From NCBI GenBank assembly GCA_963693365.1, contig CAVNZM010000001.1:9548001-9612000 (forward strand): DNA of 64,000 nt. Reading direction: 5' to 3'. Below the pieces are notes generated by a model, which saw only the letters and a list, made by a program, of their open reading frames with translations, was not told where the DNA came from and did not search any database. Shown here in pieces: positions 16,541-63,990 of this stretch; position 1 is the stretch's first letter; every line of letters begins with the position of its first letter. The stretch is from Amoebidium appalachense. Lineage: Eukaryota > Ichthyosporea. The translations under genes were made by a program, and so were the position numbers.

Positions 16541-16815
16541 TTCCCCCCCCCCCCCCCTCCCCTCTCCCCAACCCCTCTTATACACGCACAAGCACATACA
16601 CACTGCCATCCCTGCCTCACTCCCTCCTTCCCTGTCTGCCTCCTTTCTAACCACCCCCCCCCCCCCCCTCCCCCGTCCCCTTGCTCCTTTCCCAACCCAC
16701 TTCCTCCCCTCCCAACACACACACACACACCCACCCCCCCCACCCCCCCCACCCCCCCCACACCACCCCCACCTCCCCTCCCCACCCCATACACCCCTAC
16801 CCCCCACCTTTCCTC
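15905..16815 (+). repeat. Two-copy ~411-421-bp tandem duplication of pyrimidine-rich DNA upstream of AGL
   Basis: CAACCATGGGCA recurs at 15932 and 16343, CAACTCTAC...CTATGG recurs with the ATG at 16008 and 16429, and CACATACACAC...CTGTCTGCCTCC recurs after each. The rest is C-runs and CCCTCC. The second copy ends just before the AGL exon-1 start. Confidence 0.75.
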
Positions 16816-16826
16816 CCCCCACACAG

Positions 16827-50409
<33,583 letters not shown>

Positions 50410-51356
50410 AATTTATGTTTGCGCTCCTAGTAGTACTCTGACACCCACCTGAAATGATCATTACACTGGTTTCTGTTTCAAATTGTTTAATCATTCGGGG
50501 TGCGGGTGGGGTTTGAATTAATCTCGAGTTTGACTTTTGCGTAAATGCCGCTGTTTTTTCCCCCTTTCTTTCTTTCTTTCTTTCTTTCTTTTTTCTTCCT
50601 TTTTTTTTTTTTTTTTTTTTTGGGGGGGGGGGGGGGGGTAAGATATAATCGGGTATTTGACCAATTATGGCACGCCCCGCGCGGCGATATGCTATATATA
50701 TAGATAACTCTGTGGGTAAGTGTGCGATTTTAGGTTGGAGTATAGTTTCGTTTGCGGATGCTACATGACAAAGTTAAACTTCGAAAGTTGGGGCCAAGTT
50801 TAGGCAGTGTTGTAGCTTAGTGGTTACATGTTTGTTCGATAGTCATGGCATTGTACCTGAGCTTGGTAGAATGTGTTGTCCGTGTGAACTTTTATCATAC
50901 TATCTTTCTGTCTTGCAGTACCGTATTTTTTGTTGCATTTTGGAAAATTTGTATACCTCGCAGTTTGTCAAACCACCCACCACACACACACACGTTCATG
51001 GTTGTAAAGGTCCCCGTTAGCCTAGTAAAATTACCACGTTATCAAGTAATTTGTTGGTTTTTGCCACCCATCAAAGGCCCTTTGCCATGACGGTTAAACA
51101 ACTTGCCGTAGCGGCTATTTCATTTGCTTTCAATACATGCATGTTTTAATGCTCCGACACTGATGTCCAGAGCTCGCCTTTACTGCAATAAATGAATAAA
51201 TCCTCATGTGTGATACATACAGACATATGGAGTTGTATACCCGTGGTGGGTTTCGCCCAGGATCCCGGAATCCACCTCGGCACAAACATTGTCAAAACTA
51301 ATAACCGACGAGCTTCGACCCTGCAGCCAACTTGGGTTAGACTGAAACAATGAAAC

Positions 51357-51399
<43 letters not shown>

Positions 51400-51547
51400 G
51401 AGGGGGGGTCACTGTGATCATCGTCGTCATAAGTTTTGTGGCCAATGAAAGGAATCTATCAAAAACGGTGACACGCAAGGATGTATCTGTCATATGCATT
51501 ACTCGGTGGCAAAACTTAGTAAAAGCACTATACTGGTGACCCGTCCG

Positions 51548-51583
<36 letters not shown>

Positions 51584-51805
51584 AGTGAATGGCAGTTGAG
51601 AAGCATGTCATGGGGCCCAAAGGGACACGGAGCGTAACAGATTGAAGGTGCTTGTTCATTTGAGCTGAACTTCCAACGGCTTAGAATAAGAATATTCCGC
51701 GGCCAAAAGCCTTTTTAAGTAAAGTATTCTGCAAACTCCGATTCGGAATTATTTTGCAAATTGCATACTATTAGCTAGCGGCGGATAGGAGAGGTATGGT
51801 CAACC

Positions 51806-51864
<59 letters not shown>

Positions 51865-52263
51865 ACACACACTCCACTCCACCCCCGGCCTCCCGCCGAA
51901 AGCAACCCCTTATGTATGTAGTGTTCAGTGGATGGTGACTAGTTGGCAGCAGAAATGATTCAGTTCTCCGAGCGGAATTATTCTCAGACTGGCAGTGAAT
52001 ACTATAATTATTCCGGCAGAACCCAGAATTACTTGCAGTTGGCAGAATGATTCCTTTATTCTGCAAAAAGTAGTATTATTTGCTTTTGGCAGAAGTATTC
52101 TGCAAAAGCTAATTTATTTGCTCAAGTTGACAGAATTATTCTCCAAATGCAGAATTATTCTGCTCTAAGCAGCCTGAATCAGTGTTCTGCATTACTAAAT
52201 GAATTTTCCAGAGAGCAGGATTCCGACTCGAGCTCTACCACCTACTGAGGCGGTGTCTCCTTT

Positions 52264-52303
<40 letters not shown>

Positions 52304-52860
52304 TAAAAGGGACCGCCTGAGTAGATGTATAACGTCGCACGTGCGGCAACTTCGTCAGTACGTGTTAGACTCGAGCTCAGTGAAAAGTACCCTTGAAAGA
52401 TTTCGCTCGTCGGACGGCAACAGAATTGACGTCGGTGACTTCAAGCGGCCAATTAAGGCTTGAGAATAATAATTTTATCTGCTTTTAGCAGAATACTAGG
52501 GACAGTCAGCTTTTAAAATTTAATAATAAATTTCTGCTCAGTTGCAGAATAATTCTGCTTTTGCAGCGGCTATGTTCTGGAAGTGCCGGAGAGCAGAATA
52601 ATATTCTCAATGCAGCTCAGTGGCAGTGCCACGGTATTTAGCTCAATCATTGAATTCAGCTCGCAGCTGCAAGTTGCCAGATATTTCTATTGTGGTTAAT
52701 TGGGCCCTCCTTGGAGGCTCAGAGAGGCTCGTATACCGTCTCTGATGAAATGTGACGGATTCCGAACTCTCAGGTAGAGGCTCAGTCTCTCTTCACGGTC
52801 CCCCCCCCCCCCTCCCCCCCCCCCCTCCCTCATCCGAGGCTCCCCCCCCTCGGGTTCCCT
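50410..52860. other. Downstream spacer of AGL: homopolymers and palindromic repeats
   Basis: CTTT/T/G tract 50565-50638, G-run 51358-51405, A-run 51551-51582, C-run 51807-51850 with short (CA)n, GCAGAATTATTCTGC-type words 51960-52190 and 52440-52600, T-run 52266-52300. No supported gene. Confidence 0.65.
51187..51200 (+). promoter_or_regulatory. Two AATAAA hexamers, possible but distant AGL poly(A) signal
   Basis: AATAAATGAATAAA is about 780 nt after the AGL stop codon. No closer AATAAA was seen; the real cleavage site may use another signal. Confidence 0.25.
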
Positions 52861-52865
52861 CGAAC

Positions 52866-53870
<1,005 letters not shown>

Positions 53871-53874
53871 GCTC

Positions 53875-55587
53875 ACAGTGACTGCAGTTTGAAGCCTCGA
53901 GCTCCGAACAGCCTCTCTAGGAGCTCTGATTTAAATCTCTTAGTCTCTCACTTGCACCCCCGCCCTCCTCGCGAAGGTCTGTGCATGGATGTGTGCCACG
54001 TGCACGGCGCAAACAAACAAACAAAAAACTTGAAAAAAAAAAAAAAAAAGAAAAGAAAATCTAACAAGATATGCGCATGCTAAAATTCGGCACTATGAAG
54101 CCATTCCCGGTGTCACTGTGTGTTGCAATTGGAGTGTTTATCATCATTAATATTGGTCCGTGACGTCGACCCCCACGCGCTTCACCCGTGTTCAGTGGCT
54201 GATGACTCACTTATCAGAAGGTAGAATTTTGCGGCATCCGTGGGACCGTGGGTGGCCATGGCACTTAGGCAGCCTGGCACACGGTTGCACGTACCGCGTT
54301 GCACTGGCAGAGTCCAATCCTACGCGTGCACCCCATCAGTGGGCCATCACTGAGTGCCACTCACTGTGACGCCATGACCACAACCGTTGATGACCACGGC
54401 CTCGTACATACCCAGCACGGCGCCACAAGTTTTCCCAACTCACACGGGGCACGTGTTTCGTGAGTGCCGGCCAGCTTATAAGCTTACTAATATTATTGCA
54501 ACCTTCTACGTATACGGTAACTGTGTATACGTATAGGCAGTGGCTATAGAGAATCTGATTAGCAGTGACCGTCAATCTGTAATTATTATAAAATGACCAT
54601 CGCACGAAGCTGAGTCTCGAGAGTCATCCAACCGCTAGTACTGCTTGAAGTTTCAACGGTAAGTTAATAAAGAGCATACAGTTTGACGATTGTCCCCTGG
54701 GGTCAGGTCCGACGTGGCACCCTAAGGGCCTTGCCATGATTCTAAAGAGCTGCTCAATAGCTACTTAGTCTAGTGCAATGAGAAGAACGTAGTGTCCCTG
54801 AACGGTTGCCCGGTAACAATGTTTATGCACTCTGGGTAATGTACGGCATCGAGGTGGGAGCTAGCCCTGGGTGAAGGAAATGTTTCGATCATCTGGAAAT
54901 GTTGAGAAGAACAATGCAATGCTTGAAATGTGTTGATGTGGTGTTTTGCATGGTATTACGGCAGGCTGTGTTCGAAGGCTTGGAACACGCAAACGTCGGA
55001 CTTTCGAAATTTACAACCAAACAACATCTGAACTTTATGAAAGTTTTATTACAAGGTCTGACCGTCACTGATTCAGACGACTTTTTAAGTCCATTAACCA
55101 TAACATAACATACAAGGGGAGTAAGCTGCTAAATACATCACAAACATTTTATATCTGTGAAGGTTGAAGAGACTAACAGTTCTTTACGAACTTCTGTGCC
55201 TCCCTTAAGATTCTCTGACAATATCAACCGACATAATATTATGCACACTGTTGAACGATGTTCCTCCCATCTGCCCCCAAGGCAGTGGCTCACGATATCT
55301 GCGTCATAGTGATAATAATCTGAGATTCAGTACATCTGGTACATACCGTGTCTTTCAAACAGTCTCATTCATACATTCACGTCTCGTTTCGGCTATAATA
55401 TTTCAATCTTGCAGCTAGCAAGCAGCTAACTTGTGATCTCCTGCAATGATCGATGCTCTAAACAAGGACCCATCAAAAATGCCAACTACATGAGTATCAA
55501 TGACATAGCTGAGCACTGAGTTTCATCGGTATATCATATCGGCATTGGCAGAGCCTCACAACGTCTCGTGCTTATAGGGTGAATTGG
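53875..55587. other. Unique sequence without a recognised gene
   Basis: Ordinary-complexity DNA with an A-run at 54032-54050. Open frames of 60-90 codons lack family features and splice context. The stretch 55500-55587 is the 3' flank of the cyclin gene. Confidence 0.5.
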
Positions 55588-56415
55588 TCACGCACTACGC
55601 ATACGCTTCTGAACATTCCTCCCTTCCTCGTGCTCCCGCTCGAACGTATCCACTCCACCATCCACCTCAGATGCCATGGCAGAGCCCAACGTTCTCTTGC
55701 AACTCGCAGAAATCCTCAACTTTCCATCTTCATCCACCGCATGATCATGAACCCTGTCAAGATCGTCACTTTGTTGGTCGGGTGTAAGCGGTGGCGTGGG
55801 AAAAACGTTCGTCACAACCCCCTGTCCCTCATTCGTATTTCCTTGTCGCGTATCCCCTGGCAGAGATGCAGGCGCCGGCGCTTGTGTGGCAATGCGAGAG
55901 GCAACATGCCACATCAGAACGACCGGGTCTTGCTGGTAGTTTTTGAGCCGGATTTCAAACTCACCACTAGGGATGAGTAGTCTATAGTCCAGTGCGCGTA
56001 GTACGGCAATTTCCATGGCGTGCAGTAGTTTCGGGGACATTCCGGAACACTCCACCCATGCTCCGGCATCAACATGCTCATCCTCGACAAACTTTTGGGC
56101 AAGGAGTAGGCACGCAGTAATGAGACAGTGCCCACAACTGATGCTCAACACCGCCGATGCCCTTTCTGCATACAGTAGTGCATGAAGTAGAATGTGGTGG
56201 CCCAGAGAGAGCCGGCCGAGGAATCCATAAAGGTAGTCCGGGAGGCCACATCGGGCGTTGATGCACAAAGTGACGCCATGGGCTGTGGAATCGACAGAGT
56301 GCCGACGCAGAAACGACACAAGGGGACCTTTGCTATGATGAGCGTAATTCTCCATAATTATTCTTTGGGCATTGCTAGCGACTGGGGTGGCGGCGGCAGA
56401 CTGTTTGCGGCACAT
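55588..56415 (-). CDS. Pho80/Pcl-like cyclin, single exon
   Basis: 275 codons from the ATG at 56415 (an in-frame TTG lies three codons upstream). The cyclin box is around residues 68-160: HHILLHALLYAERA, then CGHCLITACLLLAQKFVEDEHVDAGAWVECSGMSPKLLHAMEIAVLRALDYRLLIPSGEFE. This matches the Pho80/Pcl group, which has ITA-(V/C)-(M/L)-LAxKFxDD, then a GMS/GVS-x-x-L-x-x-LE motif and LDFRL-x-(I/V)-x-x-x-EFE. Such cyclins bind a Pho85/CDK5-type kinase; in fungi they act in phosphate sensing, metabolism and the cell cycle. The second half (from about 185) is low-conservation and holds FPTPPLTP, a possible proline-directed phosphosite. No introns, unlike the two large genes of the window. Cyclin Y- or CNPPD1-like proteins are alternatives. 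Confidence 0.75.
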   Translation of the reverse strand: MCRKQSAAATPVASNAQRIIMENYAHHSKGPLVSFLRRHSVDSTAHGVTLCINARCGLPDYLYGFLGRLSLGHHILLHALLYAERASAVLSISCGHCLITACLLLAQKFVEDEHVDAGAWVECSGMSPKLLHAMEIAVLRALDYRLLIPSGEFEIRLKNYQQDPVVLMWHVASRIATQAPAPASLPGDTRQGNTNEGQGVVTNVFPTPPLTPDQQSDDLDRVHDHAVDEDGKLRISASCKRTLGSAMASEVDGGVDTFEREHEEGRNVQKRMRSA

Positions 56416-56424
56416 CTTCGCCAA

Positions 56425-59376
56425 CTCGGCAGCTTTTTAACAAAGTGGCAAACTGCTACGCTAGCCTAACTTAAAGGCGGATGTCTATTCAAGGCTAGCC
56501 TAATCCTAAGGAGCCACGACGTAGGAGACAACCCGGCTCAGAAGCCTTCTCTATATGTCACGGTGTGTCTGACTCGGGCAAGATTCATTCCACAACAGAT
56601 CAAGCGCCAAGTGAACTCAGAACCTAACAGAATCTGACGTATGTATGATTATGTCTACCGGTTAGCCTGAGGCCGAGCCTTATTGTAGGTGACCCACCAC
56701 GAAAAGCTAACGGTGTACGTACGTGTGAACTCAACACAAGGTATACGTAAGTGGGAATCACTTACAACTTGACGTTCACTGTAGGGCAGAAGCGCCTTAT
56801 AAAGCGTCCAATGCAAGTGTCCAGAAAGTGTGTGGTGTTTTTATGGCACGTGCATGCGTGCAACAAGCGTCCCACGCCCCCCCCCCCGTCTGCCCGTGCA
56901 CATGTGCCGTGGCAACTTGAAGTTCAGTCAACCAGTGGCCACGCGGGTTTTTGTAGGTATGGCAGCAATGATTGTGCGTTTCGCCATTTTTTCACGTAGC
57001 CCGCTCACGCGGGTCTAACGACTTGTCCAGTCGGGAATGGTCTCCGGCCGGCACGTGCACGCGTGGGAACGTAGCTGCATGGTGAACCGTCCGCCAACAA
57101 CGCAAAGGCTATTTTGGCAGATAAAGTTATCTCGGTAATGTTTTTTGCAATGGTGTCAGGGGGTCATAATCTGAAAACCCCCATATCGTTGTTGCCGGGC
57201 CGTTTGTTATGCGTGGGCGTCAGTTCTATAACATAGTAAATCGAACGCAACCCTATATTTAGTTTACAACCGATTTCCCTAAAAACTAATATATTTACTT
57301 TGAGATACGCTCAGGTTGGCATACATATTAGCTATTTATTAGCTACTCCTTGCTGCAGCTGCGGCAGGGCTCAAATATCAGTGGCCCGCCCGGCGTGCAT
57401 GATGGATTTCTCTATCTTGTTTTCGAATATCCAGTTCAACAAATCAGATAAACCAGGGCTAATCACTGGCATTTTACGCAAATTGATGGCTAACAACTGT
57501 CACGGGGAGCGCTTTCATTGGTAGGATATATGTCAGGGTGTGAAAATACCGCGCTGGTGTTGTAATTCTTTGGTAGATGCCTCACACCTCGGTGACCCAA
57601 ATAGCGGCACCGACCGTCCCGACTCCCGAGGTTTATTTTCTCAAAAACTTTCAACTTTTCGGGTTATCGGTAGAAAAACCAGCAAGTGAATATCAAATGG
57701 CAAAGAAAGTTTGCTTGATTGTAGAGGCAGTTTTCTGGCCCTGAAAAGGTGCAGATAAATTTTTAGCTCCCACGAATTTGATTGGCTCAGAAAAACAATA
57801 TGTTTCGTCCGGTTTTCAGATGTCCCGACTATTGAGTTGCAAAAGAGAACAAAGTCTTTTCTTCATTTGAATACGTTTTGAAAAATCAAAAGTTCGATTG
57901 AAATCTACGTGTGATGATATTGGGGGAATCTCAATAACAAGTGATCACGTGTGTCACATCGGTATGTCGACAACCGTACTTTGTGGCGGGATGGAATGCA
58001 TGTGAAAAATGCCACATAGTTGTATGGCACATATCACATGTGGCACAAATGGCACATAGCGCATGCCATGTGTCAAGAAGTGTAAGGAGGTGAACGTGAG
58101 CAACATCGGGGACATCTGTGAGAGGGAGTGACTCGCGGCTGGAGAGGGGCAGAGGGGGAGCGAGAGTCTAAATAGATTTATTGACATTATGACAATTTTG
58201 ATGGACGTGTACATAGGTACTTTTATGTGATTGGAATCATTTCTTTCGCCTGCAGGTGAATGGGAGCTTGTACCGAGGGGGGAGGGGGGGGTTCGCTGGC
58301 TCGGCCATGGAGAGCGCCAGCTTCGAGCTCGACCCGAGGTAAGCCTTATCAATAAACATGTGGGACTGGGACGTCCCATGAAGACAGGGTATGAAATTTG
58401 TCGTTGGCTAAATTTCATTAATGCCATTTGAGATATTTCCCCCTGCCACCAACCGTTTTTGGAGTTTCTTTTCTTTTTTTTTTTTTTTTGTTTATTTTGT
58501 TGGGTGTAGGGTAGGCTTCAAAAGTTAGGGATAAGTATCTACTTCTTAAAGCTTGAGGGACAATTTTTTGTGGTCACGAACCCACTAATTTCACAACCTG
58601 GTACAGCTGCATGACCACGCCCACATGGTGCATCATGATCGTATGTCCTACATAGAGGATTGAATTGCTCATATATACTTAACACCAAAAAAAAGAAATT
58701 AAAAAACAAAGCGCTGGATATTGACCTCTATGAACAATGCCTGTGCATGCATAATATGACAAACGTAAGCACTGTACAGCGTCTTCCGGATCCATTGGCG
58801 CACGCTGCTCTGCCGATAGAAATGGAATTTAGCAATGACGTCACATTTGGACCGGCGTTGCAGCATGTCATTTTGAAATTTGGCCCGACGTCGATCGCGA
58901 CGTTCCCTGTGCATGTGCACAAATATATATAGTAATTTTCATATACCTGAACATACATTATATACAAACACACACATACACCACATGTACACACACACAC
59001 ACACACACATACACACACACTGTTGCAGGCCTAGGGAGAGAAGAATGTGCTCTGATCTCCAGCACGTCGGCCATGGCCAGGCGAGGCGGTAGAGAGCCTC
59101 TACTACTATATTATACTGTAGGGCTCACACGTACACGCGCTGCGATGAACTTTACGATTTTTCCTTACACTCTCGCGACCGCGTGCATGCTTTCTGTCGC
59201 GGCGCCTCGACGGTTCGATAGAGTCCAGTGCTCGCTGAATGTGTAAGGAAAAATAAGGAGCCATCTCAGTAGGTGGCAGACTGTAGGGCCACCGTGGTAT
59301 CCATACGTACAGCAAACAATTTGAATACTGTTCACGGCCATCTAGAAACACGTTTCTAGATGGCCGTGATACTGTA
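56425..59376. other. Spacer with a weak two-exon candidate on the plus strand
   Basis: Mostly unique AT-rich DNA. One segment, 58256-58339, is bounded by TTTCGCCTGCAG and GTAAGC, and a second starts after CTGTTGCAG at 59029 and could end at a TAG near 59092. Joined in phase they read ...ELDPRPRERRMCSDLQ. A G7 run in the first segment and the lack of homology make this speculative. (CA)n at 58993-59022. Confidence 0.25.
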
Positions 59377-60015
59377 CTAAGGCGATTGGAGTTCATCCTT
59401 AAAGTTGCGACTAATAAGGCGTTTAGTTACACGAACAATGTGTGGCGAAACAGGAGCGGAAATTTGAATAACAATAAGCTTTCGGTCGGATGCAGTAGAA
59501 AGCGCAGCGTCGGAAAGCGGGGAAAAACGAACGGTTGACGCCCAAATAGAAGCACACCAGTCCGTACGATGTCGAGTAGCCTCAATCTGTGGAAGGCGAT
59601 CGCGAAGGCAGCACGCATTAAAGAACTGCTGAATGGTACGAGCACGGCTATTGTAAGGACGGAAACCGGTGAGTGGAGTCGTAGAATGAGCCTGGGAAAT
59701 CGGTGTAATAGAGAAAATGAAGTCACCGATGATTGCATGTGAACGGGAAAGTGACCGTAAGATATGATCGACCTCAGCATCCGAGAGTGAAGGTGGAAGG
59801 TAAACAAACGTGAATACCCGATCCTGATAAACAATGGAAACATGGAACTCCCCGGAATTGACCAATCGGCAATCAAATGCTACAGCCGGATTGGCTAATA
59901 TGGCTATACCTCGGAAAATCCATGTCAAAAACAGTGAGAAAAAACAATTTGCACAGGTATTAAAACTCAGCCCCGCAGCTTGATAGGTTTCGGGGGCCGA
60001 TACTTGCAGTTTCAA
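59377..60015 (-). pseudogene. LINE apurinic-like endonuclease domain fragment
   Basis: A 212-codon frame with an exonuclease-endonuclease-phosphatase fold signature: FRGIAILANPAVAFDCRLV, FTFVYLPPSLSDAEVDHILRSL, IIGDF, RTIQQFFNACCLRDRLPQ, and SDRKLIVIQI near the end. In active LINE endonucleases GDFN and a terminal SDH are expected; here N and H are replaced. It probably belongs to a LINE (perhaps the same family as the 6.2-8.7 kb element, which has lost this part), now an isolated 5' fragment. Confidence 0.6.
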
Positions 60016-60650
60016 ACATTTAGTCTATGGGCCTTAGTCTCTATAGCGCGCAAAAAACTTTTCGCGAAAAAAAAAAAAAAAAAAATCGAAAAAAAAAAAA
60101 AAAAAACCGAAACGGTGGCTCGAACCAGCTCGACGAGACGCGTCGATTGCCGCAATAAATTTTTTTGGCCAATTTCGGACCCCAATCAATTCGGGTTGGG
60201 TCGAGTCATGCTTGGCCCGATCCGATCCGAAATAAACCGACCCGACCCGATTTGACCTGGCTCACTGCCCGCCGGTGCCTGGCCGGCTATGTTCAAGCTG
60301 GGTGCGAAGTCTTTTTTTCAGAGGGCCGTGGTGCGAAGAGTGTGTCTGTGTGTGTTTGCTCACCGTTTGTCGAGGGGGGCCTCTGAGGTGTCTGTGTATG
60401 TCCCACACGAGTATGCATATGGCCTGCCTAACACGTTCCACACACACCACGCACGAGCGAAGCCGCATGTGTTTGTATGTAAAATAGACGTGGTGGGGAA
60501 GGGGGAGTGAGGAGGGGGGTGACTTGCTGATTACATGCAAAACATGTAACAATAAACGTTTCCAAACGCATTGCACCTGTATGTCCCTTTGCACATCTGT
60601 TACAGTTCAGCTATCATTTTGCGTGCAGCCCAGCTGACGCGTGCACAAAC

Positions 60651-61032
60651 TTAGGCGTAGTTAGGGTGGACGTTGACGTACTTGTCTCTAGCAAGTATAT
60701 ACTCATACTTCCACTTGCGATGCACAACCTGCGTGGGGGACAGTTGTGTAGCAGACTTTCCCACAAGGTCTCGCGCGTTCACCACTGTGTCATAAGCCGT
60801 CTTAGGGACATTGAGGTAGATGATGAACGCATCATCAATGCACAAACTTGACACCTCGCCCATGCCTGGAGAATCTGTGTCCGGGTAATATTTTACAAAC
60901 TGCAAATAATTCTTGTCGTGCGTTGCAACGCTGGTCATATTTCGTGCCTCCTCTATGCGAGCCATGGCCATTAGTAATAAGTTGGTCACTGGGCAAATCC
61001 ACTGGCCCTTGTGAATCCTCAATGTTGCATGT
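60651..61032 (-). CDS. Possible 3' terminal exon of an unidentified gene
   Basis: On the minus strand a frame follows GGCCTAG at 61033 and runs about 126 codons to TAA at 60651. It reads GHATLRIHKGQWICPVTN, MARIEEARNMTSVATHDKNY, CIDDAFIIYLNVPKTAYDT, and ends KYEYILARDKYVNVHPNYA. Composition is protein-like (balanced, no repeats) but I do not recognise a family. Upstream on this strand is a (GT)n array, so any other exons would lie beyond 61.5 kb, where I see none. An ATG-initiated short ORF inside the frame is an alternative. Confidence 0.35.
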
Positions 61033-61040
61033 CCCCCTAG

Positions 61041-61041
61041 G

Positions 61042-61140
<99 letters not shown>

Positions 61141-61410
61141 AAGGTACAGACATCGTGCACACACACACACACACACACACACACACCAGTGTACACACGT
61201 GCACACACACACACAAACACACACACACACAAACACACACACACATACGTGTCACACGGTGCACACACACACACACACACACACCAAGGTACAGACATTG
61301 TGCACACACACACACACACACACACACACACCAGTGTACACACGTGCACACACACACACAAACACACACACACACAAACACACACACATACATGTAGACA
61401 CACACCGTGT

Positions 61411-61463
<53 letters not shown>
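61041..61463 (+). repeat. (CA)n array with an internal ~140-bp duplication
   Basis: CA repeats broken by ACCAAGGTACAGACAT(C/T)GTG and CACCAGTGTACACACGTGC; these two words recur at 61139/61283 and about 61187/61331, an offset of 144, so a 144-bp unit is duplicated. Confidence 0.9.
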
Positions 61464-61469
<6 letters not shown>

Positions 61470-61807
61470 ACGGGGCCATAGTGCACGGTCACATGATGCA
61501 CCTAAGTGGTCGGAAACTAAATTTCATGGTGGGGGTTCAAGCTGGGGGGTCCGATCGGAAAAGTGTGAATATCTCGAGAACGGAAAACTTTTTTGAAAAT
61601 CTGATTCCGGAGACTGACCTTGGCTTGGCGAGCTGAGCATTTTGCACCCCATATTGATGGGTCTAATACCCCTCCTTCTATGTGTTACGGTTGGGCGGCC
61701 AATTTTGGCCTACATGTGAAAAATTTGATTTTCAACACAATTTTTCACCATGTTTTTGCTGTCAGAGAAAAAAAGTAACCGGGCACTTTTGAAGTGCACA
61801 TGGGGGG

Positions 61808-61999
61808 TTTACGCTGTTTACTCGAGGCAAAGAGAACCAGTCTCAGGTATGGGGGGGGGGGGTTTTGCTCGGAATATCCCCTCAGCGGTATATCATGATC
61901 ACGTACATAGATGTCGGGTGGTGACTATATATCAGGGTTTACTTTCTCTACGAGACACCATAAAGACTACAAGGAGAAATCAATTAGTTGGGGTTCCCC

Positions 62000-62055
<56 letters not shown>

Positions 62056-62088
62056 GGGCTCCCCCTCGGGACACTCGGTATCAGCTGG

Positions 62089-62139
<51 letters not shown>

Positions 62140-62490
62140 TGTGTGTGTGTGCGCGTGCGCTATAATTTTGTAGTGATGTGTTTCTCAAGCCAATCAATAC
62201 ATCTAATAAACAGGTCGTAGTTACGCGTGTTTAGTATAAAATCAAGGATGTTGTAATTTACAGGTAGGCTATCTTTCTGGGTGTCTGTTGTGAATGTGAC
62301 GTGTGTGTGTTGCGGTATTATGTGGTCTATCAAACTACATTTGGCGATACATGACCGGTTAAACTGGTGTGTGTGTGTGTTGTTTGGGCATGCAAATGAT
62401 GCCACCTTATACTTATTAGATCTCCACTGTATAGCACGTGTACAGTAAAAGCGTGGTAATTGATCAATAATACCATCAGCTAGAGAATGC
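61808..62490 (-). mobile_element. 5'-truncated LINE 3' end, inverted copy of the 8.0-8.7 kb segment
   Basis: Read on the minus strand it repeats the LINE 3' end: the 81-codon C-terminus (62405-62160, three amino-acid differences), the (CA)n after the stop, the homopolymer, and the 3' UTR down to the TAAACAGCGTAAACCCC end. It starts abruptly near CTAGCTGATGGTATTATTG, typical of 5' truncation at target-primed insertion. Confidence 0.9.
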
Positions 62491-63135
62491 TATCATAATG
62501 GGTTGCCGTTTTCCTCGCCCCCCGACACTTCTAAGCTCCCTTTCCACGTTGAAATTTCCCGAATATCATGCTCCTTTCTCATACCACGATCGCTCAAAAA
62601 GGGGGGATTTTGGACCGATCGATTTGCGAGCTATTGAGGCTAAGGCCCTTAGTCGAGTAGTCTATTGTAGAAAACAATTCTTTCCAAGCTTGCAAGTACT
62701 TCTGTGAAAACATTACTACGTGGCGAAACCCTTTACGCCATTCTTGCGGCAAAGCGGGCTTCCCTGCCTACCTGCTCACATAAAAAGCTAGAAGAGAATG
62801 GTTGCCTGGGCGGACAACTATTGGGTACATAGCCCACCTTCCTCCCTCCCCCCCCCCCCCCCCCCCCCCCCCCCCACCACTCTCCCTTGCGCATGCTCCC
62901 CAACAATCCCCCTCCCCCCACCCCTCCCCCTCCAAAAGTTGTCTCACTCCTCCCCCCTTCTCCCTCCCCGCCGCCACCGGACCAAACACACTCCTACTCC
63001 CTTCTCAAAGAAACTTTCCTCACTCTCTTTTTCCCCTGCCTCAGCCCAAGTAACTGTTCTCGCTGGGAGCCATCTCCCGGTCCAAACCCTAACTCTCGTG
63101 CATTAGTTTTCTCACGACCATCATATCCATGGCTA
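62491..63135. other. Spacer
   Basis: Unique sequence 62491-62840, a C-run 62846-62874 and C-rich DNA to about 62980. No supported gene. Confidence 0.6.
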
Positions 63136-63139
63136 GTTG

Positions 63140-63990
<851 letters not shown>

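Noticed and set aside
54889-55108. Overlapping 70-codon frames on both strands
   Set aside because: Reciprocal frames with no family features, no splice or start context.
60835-61242. Alternative frame over the 60.6-61.0 kb segment
   Set aside because: It ends in CV repeats on one side and is shorter; the frame ending at 60651 is more protein-like.
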